The translations under genes and the position numbers were made by a program. DNA of 64,000 bases. Source: Litoditis marina (Eukaryota; Nematoda; Chromadorea; Rhabditida; Rhabditidae). How positions within the stretch are numbered: position 1 is the stretch's first letter; the number at the start of each line of letters is the position of its first letter. The stretch lies in assembly GCA_964036275.1 (NCBI GenBank), contig OZ038433.1, forward strand, positions 13,948,957 to 14,012,956, given 5' to 3'. A model generated the notes under the pieces. The model saw only the letters and a list, made by a program, of their open reading frames with translations. It was not told where the DNA came from and did no database searches. This document shows, piece after piece, positions 36,301-44,779 of the stretch.

Positions 36301-39300
36301 AAAGTAGTTCATTTTTCGAATATTTCTGACTATTCGGACAACTTTACTGGTGTATGCATATATTGACAACAAACTGCAACAAAAGTTTAGATACTTTCTA
36401 TACTCCTCTTCACGTTTTAGTGGTGTTTTACAGTATGTAGATGGAGCATCCCAGTCATTTTCGGGGTTAACCTTTCGTCAATAAGAAGATGGCATATGAA
36501 ACATAGTAAACCAACTGCTTATAGACTTTTGCTAGTGTGACACAAAAACTCGAACCAATTACCCTATGGCCCCACAGTGTCTTTTATCTCTTAACCATTT
36601 GAATCGATCAATTATTGATTATTCCCAACTCACCAGACATTGGTCGCAGTTTTCTCCGGTCACAAGTCGTTTGCAGGAACATTTTCCGGAATACTTGTCG
36701 CATCCCTCGTTGTTGTAGGTTCCCAATAGGTTACAGGTGCAGGCGATACAACCATCAGGGTTCACGGAGCTCATGTTCCAATAGCCGTTTTTACAACGAT
36801 CACATCTGGAAAACATGTATATTTTACATTCCTGAAAAGCTTCAACCGGAAGTGCATGAAAAAAAGTGAATTGTGGAAAATAACGTCCAATAGCCATTCT
36901 TGCAACGATCGTATTCACCAATGTCCCGGGAAGAAAAAAAAGCTTTCCGCGCCTCTGGACCCTCCTCACCAGCACACTATTTTCGTGCTCTACTTTCCCG
37001 CGGGAAGGTTATTTAGCTTCCCGAGGATTGGTGAATACGGCCACTGGGAAACGTTAGCAGTTTACTATATGTGAGGGTCACGTGAAAAGTCACGTGAAAT
37101 TATATGAGGGATACGTGAAACGTAACACCAGTCAACTCCGCGTGCTGACATTTCTTGTGAAAGTTCAAACTACAACCACTGTGCCCTGGATAGTTTTCAG
37201 TGGCGGTAATGTTGCACTAGAAAACGTTGTGATTAAATTTCAGAATAACAGTGTACTTCTTCTTAAAGAATGACGATTATATGCTCCAATCTCAACGCTT
37301 CAGTCCTTTAAACTGCAATACATTTTTCAACTGCAGTTTAAAGGACTGACGCGCCGAGATTGGAGCGCATAATCGTCCTTCTTTGAATGATATTTTCACA
37401 CTGTGAATCCACACCTGGGTCCGTCGATGTTCGGTTTGCAGTAGCACTTTCCGGCGACGAGGCCGCGTTCCTCGTCCTGTTCTCCCTCACAGATTCCCTG
37501 GAATATGGGTTTAGAGAAACACCATAGACAATAGTTTATTACTGTAGGACTGAACATTAGAATGAAAACGACTATACATCCTTCAACCCTTCTGAAACTA
37601 ACATGTCTCTAGACCCGTCTCCGTGGCACGGGAGACAAACGCGGAGATCGGTGATGAGAGAACACACCTCAAACTTGTTATAGTGGTTGCCAACGCGAAG
37701 GCGAGACGGTACTGTATATTTCACTTTTCGCTGTGTAAGCACACATGTCTTCGATTCCAAAGCTCCCGTTATGTGCTCTAATAGCCAAATCGTTAGCGTT
37801 CTGCTACAAATCATTTGCTCGCTGGTTCGATTCCGGCGAGGGACAGAAAGTTATAAATTTGGCACTCACTATACACCCCACTTCCGAAAATGCCTAATGT
37901 ATCCCTCGACGTAGTACTGTACACTATACAGCCCATTCACCACTCCCACTGTCTAACCAACGCTCCCCGGTCTGTCCCAAACCAGACTGGAAGTCATACT
38001 GTATAGGGTTGTTAATCGAGTTGAAAATTTCGAGTTTCGAGTTTTTCCAGTTTTGAGAAAAACCGAGTTTTTCTTGTTTCGAGTTTTTCGAGTTTCGGAA
38101 ATTTCGAGTTTTTCGAGTTCGAGTTTATTGCGTTTCCGAAAAAAACGAGTTTTCGAGTTTCGAGTTGAACTCGAATTTCGAGTTTCGAGTTTGGTCGTTA
38201 AGTTTCAGGACTTTATCGAGACAAAAAAATGAGAATTTTTTGAGAAATTCTGATTTATTTCACATGATTACGCGAGAATCGTGAAAAAGAAGCATTTTAT
38301 TTTTGAAATAGCTGAGAAAGTGCTATAAAACGGTTATTCGTATCTCATTCCTGACTTGAAACGAAGCCAAACTCGAAACTCGAAAAACTCGAACTTTTCG
38401 AGTTTCCAAAATTTCGAGTTTCGAGTTTTTCGAGTTCTGGAAATTTCGAGTTTCTTACGTTTTATAAAAAAACGAGTTTTTCGAGTTTCGAGTCGAACTC
38501 GAAATTTCGAGTTATTTCGAGTTTTTTCGAAATTCGAGTTTGGAATTAACAACCCTAATACTGTAGCTTATACCATAACAATGATAATGAATCCCATCAT
38601 ACCTAGATCCATCTTTGTGACAGTCACATGGTAGACAGACGTGGGAATCTACTGTAACACCCGACGTCACAATGGATTGTACTATATATCCTTAACTTCG
38701 CCCACAAAGACAGCAAACTACTCACATCGTCCCTACTTCCGTCCTTGTGGCAGTCACATGGTAGACAGACGTGGGGGTCGGTGATGGGGCGACGGGGGTC
38801 GCGGAAGAAGAACGGCTTGCACTGCTCGCAGTTCTTCCCCTGCGTATTATGCTGGCAGTCGTCACACACGCCGCCCGAGACGTGGCCTGGAAAATAGTTT
38901 GATGAAAGAAATTGAAGAAGGACGTTTATGTGGTCCAATCCTTATGCTTCAGTCCTTTAAACTGCTCTGAAACAATGCGACTTGTAGATTGCCTGGAAAG
39001 TAAACTTGTATATCCCGATGTTGACGATGTACAAGTTAGGTTTCGTTACTGTTTCGGAAGATGACGGATCCCCACAAAGTGGTAAATATACAAGGCATTT
39101 CAGAAGTCCTGGCAAATATACAAGTTTTGCCCGGAGTTCTGGGTAATATACAAGTCACATTGTTTTAGAATGCAATACATTTTTCAGTTGCAGACACGGG
39201 ATTTGTCCGCATGATCGTTCTGCTTCAATAGTAATAATCGTGATATGACCAGTGAATTGATGAGCTGAGGCAGTTGGAAACAGCCTCCAGAAGTACTGTA

Positions 39301-39675
39301 CCATTATGGTTCGGAGAAAGATCATGAGGTTGATACGAATGGAACACGAAGAACTTTGGGGAAAAAGGAAGAGAGGAAAAGATATGGGAAGAGAAAACAG
39401 AGAGGTAAGAGGGAAGGAAGAATGAACGAACTATTTAAAGGGTAACAGAGAGAGAGAGAGTATAAAAAGGAGAGATATAGATAGAGAAAGAAAGAAGTAA
39501 AGAGTAAATGACCTACCGCTGGCTTCATAGACGGCTCTGTCGAAGTGGCATCCGGCCGCGTGTCCGTTGCACTCACAGCGACGGCACTCGTTCGTCTCCT
39601 CCCCTATGGCCGGTCTGGAAGGGAAGGGCAGGTAACAGAAGATTTCTCTCGTTTTTTCTCTCCCCTCTCTCTCTC

Positions 39676-39773
<98 letters not shown>

Positions 39774-42700
39774 ATACCTCCATGGCAGATCGTTGAAGAA
39801 GTCGCGACATTTTTCGCAGTTCAATCCTTCCGTGTTATGCATACACTCGCAACGACCGTGCACCTGGAATATATTAAGTTCCATAATTCACTTCAGACTT
39901 CGTTGAAAAACCGTTTACACAGCAAAAATTCATTTACATAGTATGATCTTGAGCTCCCTTTGAGAAATCGCTCTGGGATTTTACATCCACATTAGCGAGA
40001 CACTCTGCGTCTCTCGTATCTACACGCTCTTCCGAATATGGCTCGATCATTGATGTTTGACCTACAGTTGATCTTTGACCTACTCACAATATCGGCCCTG
40101 CTCTGTATGGCCGGATCCACTAGAACCACTGTCCTCATTTAAAGCAGTACTATTTGACCTACAGTTGATCTTTGACCTACCCACAATCCACTAGAACTAC
40201 TGCCCTCATTTAAAGCAGTACCATTTGACCTACACCTGATCTTTGACCTACTCACAATATCGGCCCTGCTCTGTATGGCGGGGTCCCTCTGCCCGTCGAT
40301 GGGGATGCATCTGGAGGCGTGACCGTAGCACGAACACGAGCCGCGAACCACCATCTCGTAGATGGAATAGTAGTACTTCTCGTCGATCTCCGGTCTAGAA
40401 ATCGATAATCATTATACAACAATATCAATATTAACATTGGGCTTGTTCGGAAATAGGTAGTCTCATTGGGTACTATGGGTATTGATTCCTTCGGAAAGTT
40501 GTAATCGATCTAGCGTCTGAAAGTGGTCTTCTTTAGAAAAGGGTACGTATTGGTTTATGTGGAAGAGTTGATCTCGGGTCTAGGAATCGATAATCGCAAA
40601 AAATATGGGTATTGATTGATTTGAAAGAGTGGTCAAGTTTTCATTGATCTCTGGTCTAAAATGGGGTAGTTCTTGAAAAATATGTCTATTGATTTTTCGA
40701 AACAGTTCTCATCGACCTTTGGTTTGACAACTGGTTTCCTTGCGAAAAGATGCGTATCGAATGCTTGAACCCAACTGTTAATTTACACGGGTCAGTCTGA
40801 AAACTGGTTCTCTCAAAAAGTGTTAAAATGTACATCATGTTGGGACTATCAAGTCAAAGGTGGGCAAAGTTCAGTAATTTTTGTCTTCGATAGGGGAAGT
40901 TCGGGTTGTGATTTAGATCTGTCATTTAGGGTTGTAGACCGTAGAATTTTTTTTTAGTAATGAAATATAAATTATTGATTTTACTAACCTATAGTCCAGC
41001 AGGTCGTCTCCTAGCGTGTGGAGTTTCGTGAAATTGAATCGAAGGTTGGTGATTTTGAGCAGGTTGGCTATCTCGTCGGCGTACGGGTTCTCGGTGGCGA
41101 TGTGGGGGGAGATGACCTTGTAGATCAACTGAAAACAACTGAATTAGTGTGGAAAACAACTAATTGTATGAATACGAGTATATAAAGAAAAGAAAAGTGT
41201 ACACATGAAAGGGAAACGAAACTATTTCAATTATTTATAACTCATTTAGTATCGGATTTTCGAAATATTTCGACATCTTGTTGTCTCGCTCTAACTTTTG
41301 AACTAACACGTTGTTCAAATATTAGATTCTATACTAAAAATGAGAACAAAAAGTCGGAGACAAATTGGGAGAGAGAGAAAGAGAAAGAGAGAGACAGATA
41401 GAGAGAAACAGAGAGAGAGAGAGTGAAGGGAGAGGAAGAGATATAGAGCTAAACGCACTTCTCCTCCAGTGGAGGGGGCCACGTCCGAGTAAGCGCTGGT
41501 ACAGATGACGTCAGAATGCTTCTTGGGTGGTCCCTCGGGAACTCCCGGGAAGGTCCCCAGACAGTCGTAGGCAAAGTACCGGTACACCTTCCTGCAAGAA
41601 AAAAGTGAGTTCTAGGGAGTGACCAAATAACCTTCGTTGTAGTTTGATCACGATGCACGTCATACCATCAAACTACAAACACAGTGAGAAAGGCTTCTTG
41701 TTCTGGTTGACCTACAGTTGATCTTTGATCTACTCACAATATCGGCCCTAGTGGACAGAACCATACTGTTCATACTCGTGGGATGTAGTCAAATAGTTAT
41801 TTTCAGTTTCACCTACTATAGTCCAATTAAACGCTATGTCCGAAAACCCTTTTTGACTGTGGTTAATGGGCGCTTTACACATGCAACCAGGTTGCATGCA
41901 ACCAAAATGCAACCGGGTTGCATGTGTAAAGAAAATTCGGTTGCTTTCGGTTGCTTTTCAAATGCAACCAAACACTCATTTTTCGGACATTTTCCTGTTT
42001 TTAATGCAATTTGGTTGCATTTGGAAAGCAACCAAACTGTCTTTACACATGCAACCCGGTTGCTTGTGTAATTGGCCTGGTTAATGACCTATTCATCTAA
42101 AAAAACTATATATTTAATGAAATAAAGTGTTTTAGCGAAATGCCGTCTCCAACCGACCATGTCTTTCCGAAATCGGCCGATCTCTCGATGATCATGGCAG
42201 CCGGTCGGAATGACTTGAACGTCATGATCAAATGGGTGAAGTGGAACTCGGCCTCCAGGTCAAGGGTCACCTGGAAATAAATGCTATATTGATTGATTTG
42301 AATAAATCATGTAATAAAATGATACTAATACATCTACTACTTTCTTGTATTCTTCGCTCAGCAGCACAAGCTGTACAAACTTATAGATTTTTCATCGCAT
42401 TTGAAATCGAGTTCGTGTTTCTAAGATAGAGTTGTGATTATGTCAATTTTATATTTTTAATATTAGCTACTGTGTTTGTATTTTGTACTTCCCGACTCAC
42501 CGAAACATTCTGAACTCCGTTCTCAGACTGCCACCACTTGCTGTTTTTGTTCTCATAGGCATCCGTGACCACATTGTCGATTCTGAAGGAGAAAAACAAT
42601 GTTTTATAACAAACTCAGGTTTTATGAAAATAGATTATGTTGTTCCTAACTCCGTTTAACACATAGTAGATGACCAAACTATCTCCTTTTTTATTTTCTC

Positions 42701-43727
42701 AAAAGTTTGAACACATCTTTGAAACTAGCTGTTGTAGCTCGTAAACCCGAACATTTGCTTGACCAGCAGACATCAGAACGTTCACTCACAAGTCGAACTC
42801 ATATTTACATGTAGAAAAGAACCGAACTATTATAGCCAGGATTGAAATGAAAGTGTGATATCAGAAAATTGAATGAGAAATATAGCACAGTGCACTCTGA
42901 GAAATCACTGACTCGGCCCCCGCCGACTGAGTCGAAATTGAGACGGCAACGACAATGTCGCTGCCGTGACAAATTTTACTGATGAAAATAGCATATGTTT
43001 TGAGGAGACGCAGGCTGATAAACAACATTTGAAACTGAGACGGCAACGATATTGTCGCGACCGTCTCACGTTTTACTCAGTGGTGCACAATGAAATGGCG
43101 TAGTTATCTTAGGATTACGGTACCTGTGACTTAGTCTGTGTGGCTCTCTATACGGCCTCCACTCGGTTCGGGAATCACAGTAGAAGCACTTCGTCTGTTC
43201 CTCCAGATGGGAAACTATGCAGAATCTGAGAACAATCAACTCATAATGTAAAAATCAGTTACTTTATCTCTACGTTGTTAGAAGAAAAATCTAATTTTCT
43301 ACTTTTTTGAACTATAACTCATACAAGTAGCTTGCTTCTCATTCCTTTCAAACGTACAGAACACATCAGAAATGATGAACAGAAGAGGCTAGTAATAGGA
43401 TTTCAGAACAGCTTGTAGTTTTATTGAAGGCAGCTGAGAGGTTAACCGTTTTTCTCTGTTTCTTGATCAAACTACAAAGTTTGTCAATTACTATACTTTT
43501 GTCTTGTTGGTTGAAGTTTCTACAGTAAGCCTTGTTATGTTGGTTCGTCCAGGACTATACCGTTCGCGTCCTCTGGTTCCACAGGTGGAAGACGACTTCA
43601 GCCGGTGTTTCCGGCCTATCAGTAGATTTCCGGTGATCGGGTAACAGGATCGGTCCTTGCACCGATCGTCCTGGTGCTGGCACACGGCCAACACCAATAC
43701 GCACGCCAGCCAGATCAGACTACGCAT
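18388..43727 (-). CDS. LAMB1: laminin subunit beta (complete)
   Basis: Forty-five coding exons between the ATG at 43727 and the TAG at 18388 join without a phase error, giving 5337 nt and 1778 aa (human LAMB1 has 1786). Domain order is signal peptide, laminin N-terminal (LN) domain, five EGF-Le repeats, the beta-type domain IV (LF), eight EGF-Le repeats, and two long coiled-coil blocks separated by the beta-knob. A C-terminal YYATCDI supplies the Cys that bonds to the gamma chain. Landmarks: [66 protein letters not shown]. Laminin beta pairs with alpha and gamma chains in the ER and is secreted into basement membranes. An acceptor (ttgcag) one base before the ATG means the 5' UTR is spliced. 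Orthology to beta rather than gamma is clear; which vertebrate beta is nearest cannot be told. Confidence 0.97.
20551..20720. mobile_element. hAT-like MITE, CATACACCAGTAA family (copy 2)
   Basis: Starts catacaccagtaaagttgtc and ends cagaccttactggcctttg, a decayed right end. It lies 18 nt from laminin exon 40 (20739-20831), in the intron downstream of that exon. Confidence 0.7.
21001..21168. repeat. three decayed tandem copies of the laminin exon 39 3' edge and donor
   Basis: The real exon end and donor (plus strand caaaccttggtagtgagttc, 21232-21251) is echoed by accttagtggtgaga at about 21008-21024, gccttagtggtgaga at about 21080-21094 and accttagtggtgagttcctc at about 21145-21164. All lie in the intron immediately downstream of exon 39. 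Spacing is about 65-90 bp, and each copy keeps an adjacent donor-like sequence. Confidence 0.65.
22578..22747. mobile_element. hAT-like MITE, CATACACCAGTAA family (copy 3)
   Basis: Ends acaccagtaaggtccgacta and ggacaactttactggtgtatg, flanked on both sides by attattatt-type sequence, so the target duplication is ambiguous. It ends 24 nt from laminin exon 36. Confidence 0.75.
22938..23107. mobile_element. hAT-like MITE, CATACACCAGTAA family (copy 4)
   Basis: Ends catacaccagtaaggtccga and acaactttactggtatatg, flanked by aataataa-like sequence. It is nearly identical to copy 3, 190 bp away; the two flank laminin exon 36. Confidence 0.75.
23645..23667. repeat. copy of laminin exon 34 donor edge
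   Basis: aatcgataaccaaccgcccgtt repeats the real exon 34 end and donor, aatcgataaccaaccgcgcgtt (23740-23761), with one change. It lies about 95 bp further into the downstream intron. Confidence 0.65.
24273..24900. mobile_element. enlarged CATACACCAGTAA-family element
   Basis: The left end cagtaaagttgtccgcatag and right end cagaccttactggtgtata match the family, but the span is about 620 bp rather than 170 bp. The interior includes tgcgtcgcggt repeats and unrelated sequence, so it may be a nested insertion or an internally larger relative. No transposase frame is visible. Confidence 0.5.
24921..24945. repeat. copy of laminin exon 33 donor edge
   Basis: cttcgctctccgcggcg at 24929-24945, preceded by the donor cgtac on its left, repeats the real exon 33 end (25024-25040). 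It sits about 80 bp downstream in the intron. Confidence 0.65.
26495..26726. mobile_element. hAT-like MITE, CATACACCGCCAAGG family (copy 2)
   Basis: Ends catacatcgccaagtg and ccttggtggtgtatg with interior gcgacacacacccc / cgacccctcc blocks like the copy at 15707. The duplication is not clean. Intron between laminin exons 29 and 30. Confidence 0.65.
26961..26990. repeat. copy of laminin exon 29 acceptor edge
   Basis: atcgttacacagacggtcta resembles the exon 29 start and acceptor ctcgttacacagagggcctg (26879-26898). It lies in the upstream intron, about 80 bp away. Confidence 0.55.
27115..27318. mobile_element. CATAGGTAAAAT-family MITE (copy 2)
   Basis: Begins cacataggtaaac and shares ctaaaatgatcgtgcgtaa and ttctgaaaatgagtgt with the copy at 10167; the right end is decayed (gtcattaccgtaa). 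It abuts the duplicated exon 28 edge at 27324. Confidence 0.6.
27324..27380. repeat. copy of laminin exon 28 donor edge with flanking intron
   Basis: The run from catcgtaaaaacggtcttcc through cgtacctccggataccgg to aaaacactcgca repeats 27466-27523, which holds intron bases, the donor and the last codons of exon 28. About 57 bp are duplicated with scattered changes. On the minus strand the copy could still read [12 protein letters not shown] before a gt donor. Confidence 0.75.
28374..28543. mobile_element. hAT-like MITE, CATACACCAGTAA family (copy 5)
   Basis: Ends catacaccagtgaagttgtc and gggccttactggtgcttg, about 170 bp, with the family interior. It lies 51 nt from laminin exon 26. Confidence 0.7.
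28938..28984. repeat. copy of laminin exon 26 acceptor edge
   Basis: cgcggatgaattcgtaccct and the following acacacagctaaa mirror the 5' edge of exon 26 (ccgatgaattagtacccagc to acacagctgaaa, 28703-28741). The copy lies about 200 bp upstream of the real acceptor. It retains an acceptor-like ttag on the minus strand and an open frame beginning CVCV. Confidence 0.65.
30229..30362. mobile_element. GC-rich foldback element
   Basis: A 134-bp palindrome with arms aggtgaaaa(a)tcgcggg / cccgcgacttttcacct and internal cgattcggcccga repeats. It abuts a CATAGGTAAAAT-family copy at 30366-30572 (ends cataccccatcaaaatagc and ctattttacctgtgg). Intron between laminin exons 22 and 23. Confidence 0.65.
31124..31297. 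mobile_element. hAT-like MITE, CATACACCAGTAA family (copy 6)
   Basis: Ends cataccccagtaaggtccga and ctttctggtgtatgtatg, flanked by identical tcctcaac (31116-31123 and 31298-31305). Intron between laminin exons 21 and 22. A truncated relative is at about 31747-31800. Confidence 0.8.
33639..33808. mobile_element. hAT-like MITE, CATACACCAGTAA family (copy 7)
   Basis: Ends cataccccagtaaggttgtc and ccttactggtgtttg, flanked by identical tttgaaag (33631-33638 and 33809-33816). It stops 14 nt from laminin exon 17. Confidence 0.85.
34045..34214. mobile_element. hAT-like MITE, CATACACCAGTAA family (copy 8)
   Basis: Ends catacaccagcaaggttgtc and ccttactggtgtatg, flanked by identical cctaaaat (34037-34044 and 34215-34222); exactly 170 bp. 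Intron between laminin exons 16 and 17. Confidence 0.85.
36178..36356. mobile_element. hAT-like MITE, CATACACCAGTAA family (copy 9)
   Basis: Ends cagacaccagtaaggtccga and caactttactggtgtatg, flanked by identical catatatt (36170-36177 and 36357-36364). Intron between laminin exons 12 and 13. Confidence 0.85.
36886..37046. mobile_element. tggccgtattcacc MITE (copy 2) inserted in a copied exon 12 edge
   Basis: The MITE spans 36909-37046 with ends gtattcaccaat and attggtgaatacggcc and arms cgggaag. Immediately left, 36886-36910 reads ccaatagccattcttgcaac, a diverged copy of the exon 12 acceptor edge ccaatagccgtttttacaac (36779-36798). The MITE interrupts that copy. Confidence 0.65.
37268..37383. 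mobile_element. hairpin MITE, GGACGATTATGTGG family (copy 2)
   Basis: Palindrome from tgacgattatatgctccaat through tttaaactgcaatac to the complementary cataatcgtcctt. It lies 31 nt from laminin exon 11. Confidence 0.75.
37603..37656. repeat. distant diverged copy of laminin exon 10 3' edge
   Basis: On the minus strand this reads [13 protein letters not shown] followed by a gttagt donor, parallel to exon 10's [15 protein letters not shown] and gtgagt donor. Two codons, including a Cys codon, are missing, so it could not substitute cleanly for the exon. It lies just upstream of exon 11, next to a tRNA-like TIR element. Confidence 0.6.
37677..37873. mobile_element. TIR element with tRNA-like Pol III promoter (copy 1)
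   Basis: Bounded by tatagtggttgccaac and aatttggcactcactata. The interior shares tactgtatatttcactttncgctgtg and a tRNA-like part (degenerate A box, then B box ggttcgattcc) with copies at 50655-50843, 60799-60996 and 62674-62873. Confidence 0.65.
38004..38558. repeat. CGAGTTT foldback repeat with inverted ends (copy 2)
   Basis: Begins tagggttgttaatcgagttg and ends gaattaacaaccctaata, so agggttgttaa forms inverted ends. Between them are two arms of 150-200 bp made almost entirely of cgagttt variants, in opposite orientation, around an ordinary core (38200-38360). It is in the intron downstream of laminin exon 10. Confidence 0.7.
38602..38650. repeat. near copy of laminin exon 10 3' edge with donor
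   Basis: acagtcacatggtagacaga is shared exactly with exon 10 (38752-38771). On the minus strand the copy reads [14 protein letters not shown] and then a gtatga donor. It lies about 120 bp into the downstream intron and keeps an open frame. Confidence 0.75.
38919..39230. mobile_element. hairpin MITE (copy 3) split by an insertion
   Basis: The left arm aggacgtttatgtggtccaa to 38967 and the right arm from about 39165 (tgcaatacatttttcagttg to cgcatgatcgttct) belong to the GGACGATTATGTGG family. About 200 bp between them carry three spaced copies of aaatatacaag and look like an inserted sequence. Confidence 0.6.
39659..39771. repeat. (TC)n microsatellite
   Basis: A tract of more than 100 bp of nearly pure TC dinucleotides in the 163-nt intron between laminin exons 8 and 9. 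It ends 7 nt from exon 8, so most of that intron is (GA)n on the transcribed strand. Confidence 0.95.
40054..40255. repeat. tandem copies of laminin exon 7 donor region
   Basis: The block tgacctacagttgatctttg, then acctactcac, then aatatcggccctgctctgta appears at about 40058-40110. It recurs in part at 40150-40185 and again, with cctacacctgat, at 40225-40275, where it is the real donor and exon end. A fourth piece is at 41708-41749, upstream between exons 4 and 5. The neighbouring cactagaaYcactgYcctca is also repeated. Confidence 0.75.
40256..43727 (-). other. laminin beta exons 1-7: signal peptide and LN domain
   Basis: Exons 43561-43727, 43124-43225, 42501-42582, 42158-42270, 41459-41591, 40989-41128 and 40256-40394 encode residues 1-292. 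The signal peptide [16 protein letters not shown] is followed by the LN domain (about 22-263), whose conserved [27 protein letters not shown] and RYFAYDC blocks are present. This domain drives polymerisation of laminin into a sheet. Exon 7 also starts the first EGF-Le repeat (CSCYGHAS). Confidence 0.93.
41869..42077. mobile_element. palindromic MITE with ggcc ends and 9-bp TSD
   Basis: Arms are made of acacatgcaacc / ggttgcatgtgt; the ends are ggcgctttacac and gtgtaattggcc. It is flanked by identical tggttaatg (41860-41868 and 42078-42086). The shared ggccaatt end and 9-bp duplication group it with the palindromes at 1814, 12414 and 16360. Intron between laminin exons 4 and 5. Confidence 0.8.
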
Positions 43728-43772
43728 CCTGCAATGGTTGGGTTACGGTAGGTCAGAGACTCAGACCATAGC

Positions 43773-43935
43773 CTGTTAATTACAAATTTGCGTTTGGTCG
43801 AAACTGTATTGCAACAAATCTAGAGATATAGTGTGCTCAGAAGAGATGTCAGACGACGAGAGGGAAAATCAATATATATGACAGCCACGCTGTATAAACA
43901 GTAATTTACTGTTTTGCAACGACGCTTGTTCTGAG
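43773..43935. repeat. dispersed repeat shared with 61077-61218
   Basis: Blocks tgcgtttggtcgaaactgta, tgcaacaaatctagaga, gtcagacgacgagagg and tatgacagccacgctgtata recur in the same order at 61077-61218. No inverted ends are seen; class unknown. Confidence 0.65.
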
Positions 43936-44050
43936 GAGGGTCTTGGGTTACGGTAGGTTAGAGAGGGTCTTGGGTTACGGTAGGTCAGAGAGAGTCTTGG
44001 GTTACGGTAGGTCAGAGAGGGTCTTGGGTTACGGTAGGTCAGAGAGGGTC
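43922..44050. repeat. 30-bp tandem repeat
   Basis: About four to five copies of a unit containing gggtcttgggttacggtagg and tcagaga. A single related ttgggttacggtaggtcaga lies at 43738-43757, beside the splice acceptor of laminin exon 1. Confidence 0.85.
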
Positions 44051-44542
44051 CAGCAAGAAAAGTAGTTTGAGGCTGTTAATAACTCTCTACATCAGATTTG
44101 ATTTAGAACGTGATTGTATGGACTTTATATTGCACAGTAGTTCTTGTAGATCACTGATGTTCAGAGAACCTATAGGTCTCACGAAGAAAAGTGATTACGT
44201 GATATGAATGGGGAGAAAAATCGCTCACGTGAAAACGTGTTATCTTCAACTTCTAGCCTGGTTTCCAACAAGTGATTGCCGAACAGTGGCGGCTAGATTG
44301 AGAGTTTGTTGACAAAGAGAGAGAGAGATGCTCACAGAATGGAACGGCCAACACTATTGTCAACAAACCGTTGTTTTTCGCATCAAATTAGAGTTCTGTT
44401 TGATCAAAGGAGATATTTGATATAAAAAGCGACTAGGCAATACATTACCACGTTAACATTAAATTTTTGTTATTATTCAGCCCCTTTCTCACTGTATTTT
44501 GTTTTTATCAGCTGATGAAACGCCTAAAATGTTGTGTTAGAG

Positions 44543-44779
44543 TTATAGTCTGTTTCACGAAACAATAGCCCTCTACAGTAAGATAATAAAACTTTTAAGT
44601 GAATTTATCATATCTTGTAGATGTTGTATATGGTTTAAACTGTGTGATTTATTTTTCCACTTTGGGTACTACAAGCATACAAAACAGTGAATCTTAAATT
44701 TTGTTCGTTGATTAGATAAATGCGTTTGAATTTCTGAAAGATTACTATAGAAAGTCATCGATTGGTGGAACGAACTATA
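44543..44779. mobile_element. TIR element, TATAGT family (copy 2)
   Basis: Ends tatagtctgtttcacg and ggtggaacgaactata. The interior matches, in reverse orientation, the copy at 58217-58453 (tttaagtgaatttatca, ccactttgggtactacaagc). Confidence 0.7.

Larger units (their letters stand above)
35944..39863 (-). other. laminin beta exons 8-13: EGF-Le repeats 1-5
   Basis: Exons 39778-39863, 39517-39614, 38726-38886, 37415-37497, 36634-36805 and 35944-36077 encode residues to about 537. Each repeat shows the eight-Cys laminin EGF pattern, for example [15 protein letters not shown] and [13 protein letters not shown]. Exon borders fall inside repeats, not between them. The introns hold a (TC)n tract, an E-type TIR element, hairpin MITEs and partial copies of exons 10 and 12. 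Confidence 0.92.

Noticed and set aside
39431..39906. Long Arg/Glu or Ser/Leu frames
   Set aside because: They arise from the (TC)n tract between laminin exons 8 and 9.
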